NCBI GenBank assembly: GCA_027405735.1
Contig: JAPEHQ010000009.1
Location: 1,736,001-1,800,000, forward strand
Length of the DNA: 64,000 nt
Direction of reading: 5' to 3'
From: Mucor racemosus
Taxonomy: Eukaryota > Mucoromycota > Mucoromycetes > Mucorales > Mucoraceae
The notes beneath the pieces were generated by a model that saw nothing but the letters and a program-made list of their open reading frames with translations, had not been told where the DNA came from and searched no databases. How positions within the stretch are numbered: position 1 is the stretch's first letter; each line of letters starts with the position of its first letter. Of this stretch, positions 60,831 through 64,000 are shown in pieces. The position numbers and the translations under genes are program-made.

Positions 60831-62704
60831 TTAATATAAATCACCTCTAGCGCATTAATTAGCAAGTACGACCATATTATCACCAAATACACTACCACAA
60901 AATATTAACATGTATAAAATTTACAGTAATAAGCTTGAATCAAGTGGATACAGCATCGTAAATTGTTGAAAAAGTTTTCAAGTATTATAATATCTCTTAT
61001 TTTTAAGACTTACAAGGCTTATAAACGGAGTATTAATTTTAAAAAATATTCCTGTCCAGATCATCAATTTTGACATTTTTTAATTTTTTTTTTCTGAATT
61101 TGCAAATCTAGAGTTAATTATACTACCAATTATAAAAACAAAAAATATACACATATACAGCATTTAGAGCTCTATTCGTCCAATAGAAGATAACCAACAT
61201 TTTTATTGCAAAATATTACATGAAAATCCTTTAACCAAAAAATTGTTTTTGGGACAAAAGTACAAATTTTCATTACTTAACATTTAATATTAAGCTTTTA
61301 TAAAATGTGTATTAGCTATGGCTACATTTTTCTCTCACAATGTAGTATATTTAAACGTTGATTTTGGTATCAAAATTTAATTTTTCTGTTTTTTGATAAA
61401 TATCATGAGTGTTAGTAAGGATAAAATGAGTCACCGAAAACGTCCGCTACAAAGTCTGAATTTTCAGACCATATGTGGTTGAATATAAGAAAAGTAAAAG
61501 AAAAAATATCTTTTTTATTTAAAACTTAGATATACCATAATATAAGAGACTTAGCCATTTAATCTTGCTATGCTCAATTGCGGCGTCGCTCTACGGGCTC
61601 TCTTTTGCAATTTTTTAATAAATGTATTATGATATAAAACACTGTATTCTGTGTTGTGTCAACTGTATATGCCGCCTTCTACAATGTTAACAACTACCAG
61701 ATCCAAATAGAAACATTTGAAGTAACATTGAAACTCTAAATTCAACATGTCCATAAATGGTATATTTTACCTCCACGACATAATCCATATGTGTTACACC
61801 TTATAAATACTATAAACAGTGGTTTGTATTCGGCCATATTTGTCCACGTCTTTCTATCGTAATAATATGGTATAATTCAAACTTATTTCTCACATTTATA
61901 ATCATGAACAAAAGACTAATTCTCACAATACTCAAAGAAGACAATTCCCACAGTGTTAATAATCTCAATTCCCATATCGTTTGCACCATCACACAAATAT
62001 CGCAATGTATGGATGTGTGCTGGTTGGATTATTGATGAATAATCCTTAAGGCATAATTTGATGATTATTCCCATGATATAATTAAAAGGATTACAATAGT
62101 GTGATGATGCCTGAGATAACCATAACACTTAAAAACATATAAAAGCAACCATATTTTACTTCTTAATAAAATTGGATCATTATTCTGATTTTTTTATAAC
62201 AGTTGAGAAACTGATCATTTTTGTTCTTTCTAATTGTTACTTTTTTTATATTGTTTCTTTAACAATTCATTCTGGTAGAAAATGCATGTTTCTATGATAC
62301 CAAGTATTGCTTATTTTATTTAGTTTACCGTTGATGCGCTGTAATGCTGCTTTTACATTGGCTGAAATGTACAATTTAACAGGTTTTTAATTGCGCTAAA
62401 TAATGTAAAACCTTGAAAATCCTTTTCTACGCGTGTTGTTTTACCCGTTTTGTTTTCATATTGCAAGGATATATGCACCGTTGATGAGGCATACCAGACT
62501 ATCAAGCTGATAGTTTTTTCTTTTATTTGAATACGCATGCTAAGATAAGGGACTAATACTTTTAATACAGGTATCAGCCTGTATTAGAGACTTATATTTT
62601 CATTTAACCGCATTCTACGAAGATCAAGTATCATTATTTAATACTGTATTGTTGGACGTATTTCTTGATTACCAGATCAAATCGAAGGCAATAATATTTA
62701 CATC

Positions 62705-63169
62705 TGTGGAATAGGTAGAGATATTCACGGTAAAAAAGTATAAAAAAACAATAGGAATTCGACTAGATAATAACATTGTGGTTTTATTATTAAGTTAAAT
62801 TCTACTTGAGGACTTTTGTAGTAAATAAATGTCCTCTTTATATAGTTTTCATCAGAGAGATTAGGTAATTATTTCTAGGTCCATACATATCCAATAATAC
62901 CCCTTGTCAGATATAAATCTTGATAGTAACCAATCGGTGTATTTATAGAGTTCATGGGTCCTTGATCATAATGGTTTGATTAGATTTACATTATGTTGAT
63001 TGGTCTTTAATTATAGGCTGCTAGGATAGAAGCTCAGTAGAAAATTTATATTAGTATGAATCAGCATATATCATTTAGTAGTGTAATGTCTATTTATGCC
63101 AGCTGTACTTTAATTGAGAATCAGATGAAATGGAAATCAATATAGTGGATGAATGTGTCATATTCCACA
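62705..63169 (+). mobile_element. Solo LTR, family L2 (465 bp), TSD ACATC
   Basis: Perfect 9-bp inverted ends TGTGGAATA...TATTCCACA and perfect duplications ACATC (62700-62704, 63170-63174). F1 (near 28060) and F2 (near 30690) read straight across the site (ATATTTATA-CTACTCAAT). TATA-like AAGTATAAAAAAACA near the left end and TTTATATAG further in. Second copy at 44744-45176. Confidence 0.93.
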
Positions 63170-63739
63170 ACATCTACTCAATGAAAATCTAGAATTGGCT
63201 ACAAACCCACGAAATGTTCCAGAAAAATGATGAAATTTTAAATGATAAAGAATCACAAAAAAAAAACAGCGATCTAATGCTTTTGTCTAATAACAATAGT
63301 TTTGATCGTAGCTACTACTATATACTTGAAAACAAATCTTTTTACATCTGACAATCGTAAACTGAAATAGTAAGTTTAAAGAAGGTTAATTTGTTTAAAT
63401 TTCATGTGTGATAAAGTAACATCGTAACACCTATAATCTTAGATTTGGCTTGCATATAAACCTAAGCAGTAAGTGTTATTTAAGTTTATGCTCGAGCAAA
63501 AACCATTGTTGCTGCAAACATTATAGCTATAAACATATTTACAAATAATAATAATCGTAAATGTATTGGCTCTTGGATGTATTGCTCTACATAAACAACG
63601 TATTAAATTGCATTATTGTCTATAATCTATATTAATACGAGAAAATGTAATTTAAAACCCCATTATTCCAGTAAAAAATGCAATGGAATTTTGAGAACGG
63701 TACGATGCTCATTTACAAACCAATTTATGCCCATCATCC

Positions 63740-64000
63740 TGTAATGAGTCAAACATTTCAGTTTCATTCATGCAAAACTTTGCCTCATTCCTTATATAAA
63801 TACTACAAGGAAATTATTACATGATCCCTTGTAGATTTATCTGTCTTGTTACACTCCCTTTACTTCTATTTAGTCACTAATAAATATCTAATTTACAAAT
63901 AAGAACACCAACCTTCATTAATCCAGTGATCATCAATTTATAATAGCAAGAATAATATCTATAAGCATATTATCTACCTTTGTTGTTAGTCCAAAATTAC
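63740..64000 (+). mobile_element. Solo LTR, family L1, fourth copy (clipped by window end)
   Basis: Starts TGTAATGAGTCAAAC and runs to the window end at AGTCCAAAATTAC, some 10 bp short of the expected end. Very similar to 2728-2999. It interrupts family F copy F3. Whether a full retrotransposon follows cannot be seen. Confidence 0.75.

Larger units (their letters stand above)
59823..63739 (+). mobile_element. Family F element, copy F3 (CACTA-like 5' end)
   Basis: It begins CACTACTACGGCCGAAC; the complement of the F1/F2 right end is CACTACGGCCGAC, so these are the two termini. TGGGCA and TCTGCACAGAT words follow at once (59850-59935), mirroring the right subterminal region. The dynein fragment (60690-60830), the conserved block (60950-61620) and the tail (62290 onward) follow. 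An L2 LTR is inserted at 62705. The copy is cut at 63739 by an L1 LTR, so its own right end is not seen. Confidence 0.6.

Noticed and set aside
1..64000. Full-length LTR retrotransposon or autonomous transposon
   Set aside because: No reverse transcriptase, integrase or complete transposase frame is visible anywhere; all LTRs seen are solo or clipped.

Overview
The window is eukaryotic nuclear DNA, and a fungus of the Mucoromycota (probably Mucorales) fits best. It is strongly AT-rich. Its genes are broken by short GT-AG introns, mostly 52-78 nt. The recognisable gene set is fungal: a GT32/Och1-like glycosyltransferase, a GH125 mannosidase, a Dal5-type permease, porin, alpha-tubulin, a VAP/Scs2 protein, mitochondrial Mtu1, a HAL4/SAT4-type kinase and a GH5 exo-beta-1,3-glucanase. 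Taxonomy is inferred from protein character and genome style only.

Layout. 1-3000: repeats (family A, a hAT-like element, a solo LTR), followed by a hairpin and GC-rich tandem repeats to about 4.2 kb. 4.5-8.5 kb (minus): GT32-LamG and GH125, 63 bp apart. 10.2-11.8 kb (minus): MFS permease. 13.8-15.1 kb: family C repeat. 15.2-18.2 kb (minus): porin and alpha-tubulin. 20.2-21.5 kb (plus): VAP protein, divergent from tubulin. 22-33.6 kb: nested mobile elements. 33.7-34.9 kb (minus): Mtu1, and 35.5-37.4 kb (plus): protein kinase, a divergent pair. 38.6-40.0 kb (minus): two diverged paralogs of unknown function, one frame-broken. 41.1-52.2 kb: repeats. 52.4-53.5 kb (plus): exo-beta-1,3-glucanase. 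54.5-57.2 kb (minus): two multi-exon genes I do not recognise. 57.2-64 kb: repeats.

How the genes relate. GH125 (exo-alpha-1,6-mannosidase family) and GT32 (the family of the Och1 alpha-1,6-mannosyltransferase) are tandem type II membrane proteins, which suggests a shared role in Golgi mannan building and trimming. The others are ordinary housekeeping or transport genes with no evident shared pathway.

The repeat fraction is the most informative part. Several insertions can be proved inside the window because another copy supplies the empty site: a 465-bp solo LTR (TSD ACATC), a 358-bp LTR (TSD CTTAT), a 728-bp LTR (TSD TATCA), a 70-bp MITE (8-bp TSD TATTAGAG) and a 900-bp Tc1/mariner derivative (TA TSD). 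A larger repeat, family F, with CACTA...TAGTG-like ends carries a fragment of a dynein intermediate chain gene in two copies, which looks like host-gene capture. Families A and B also form a large inverted repeat enclosing about 38 kb that holds most of the genes. Exon coordinates were worked out by hand from reading frame, splice sites and family conservation; no alignment was run.
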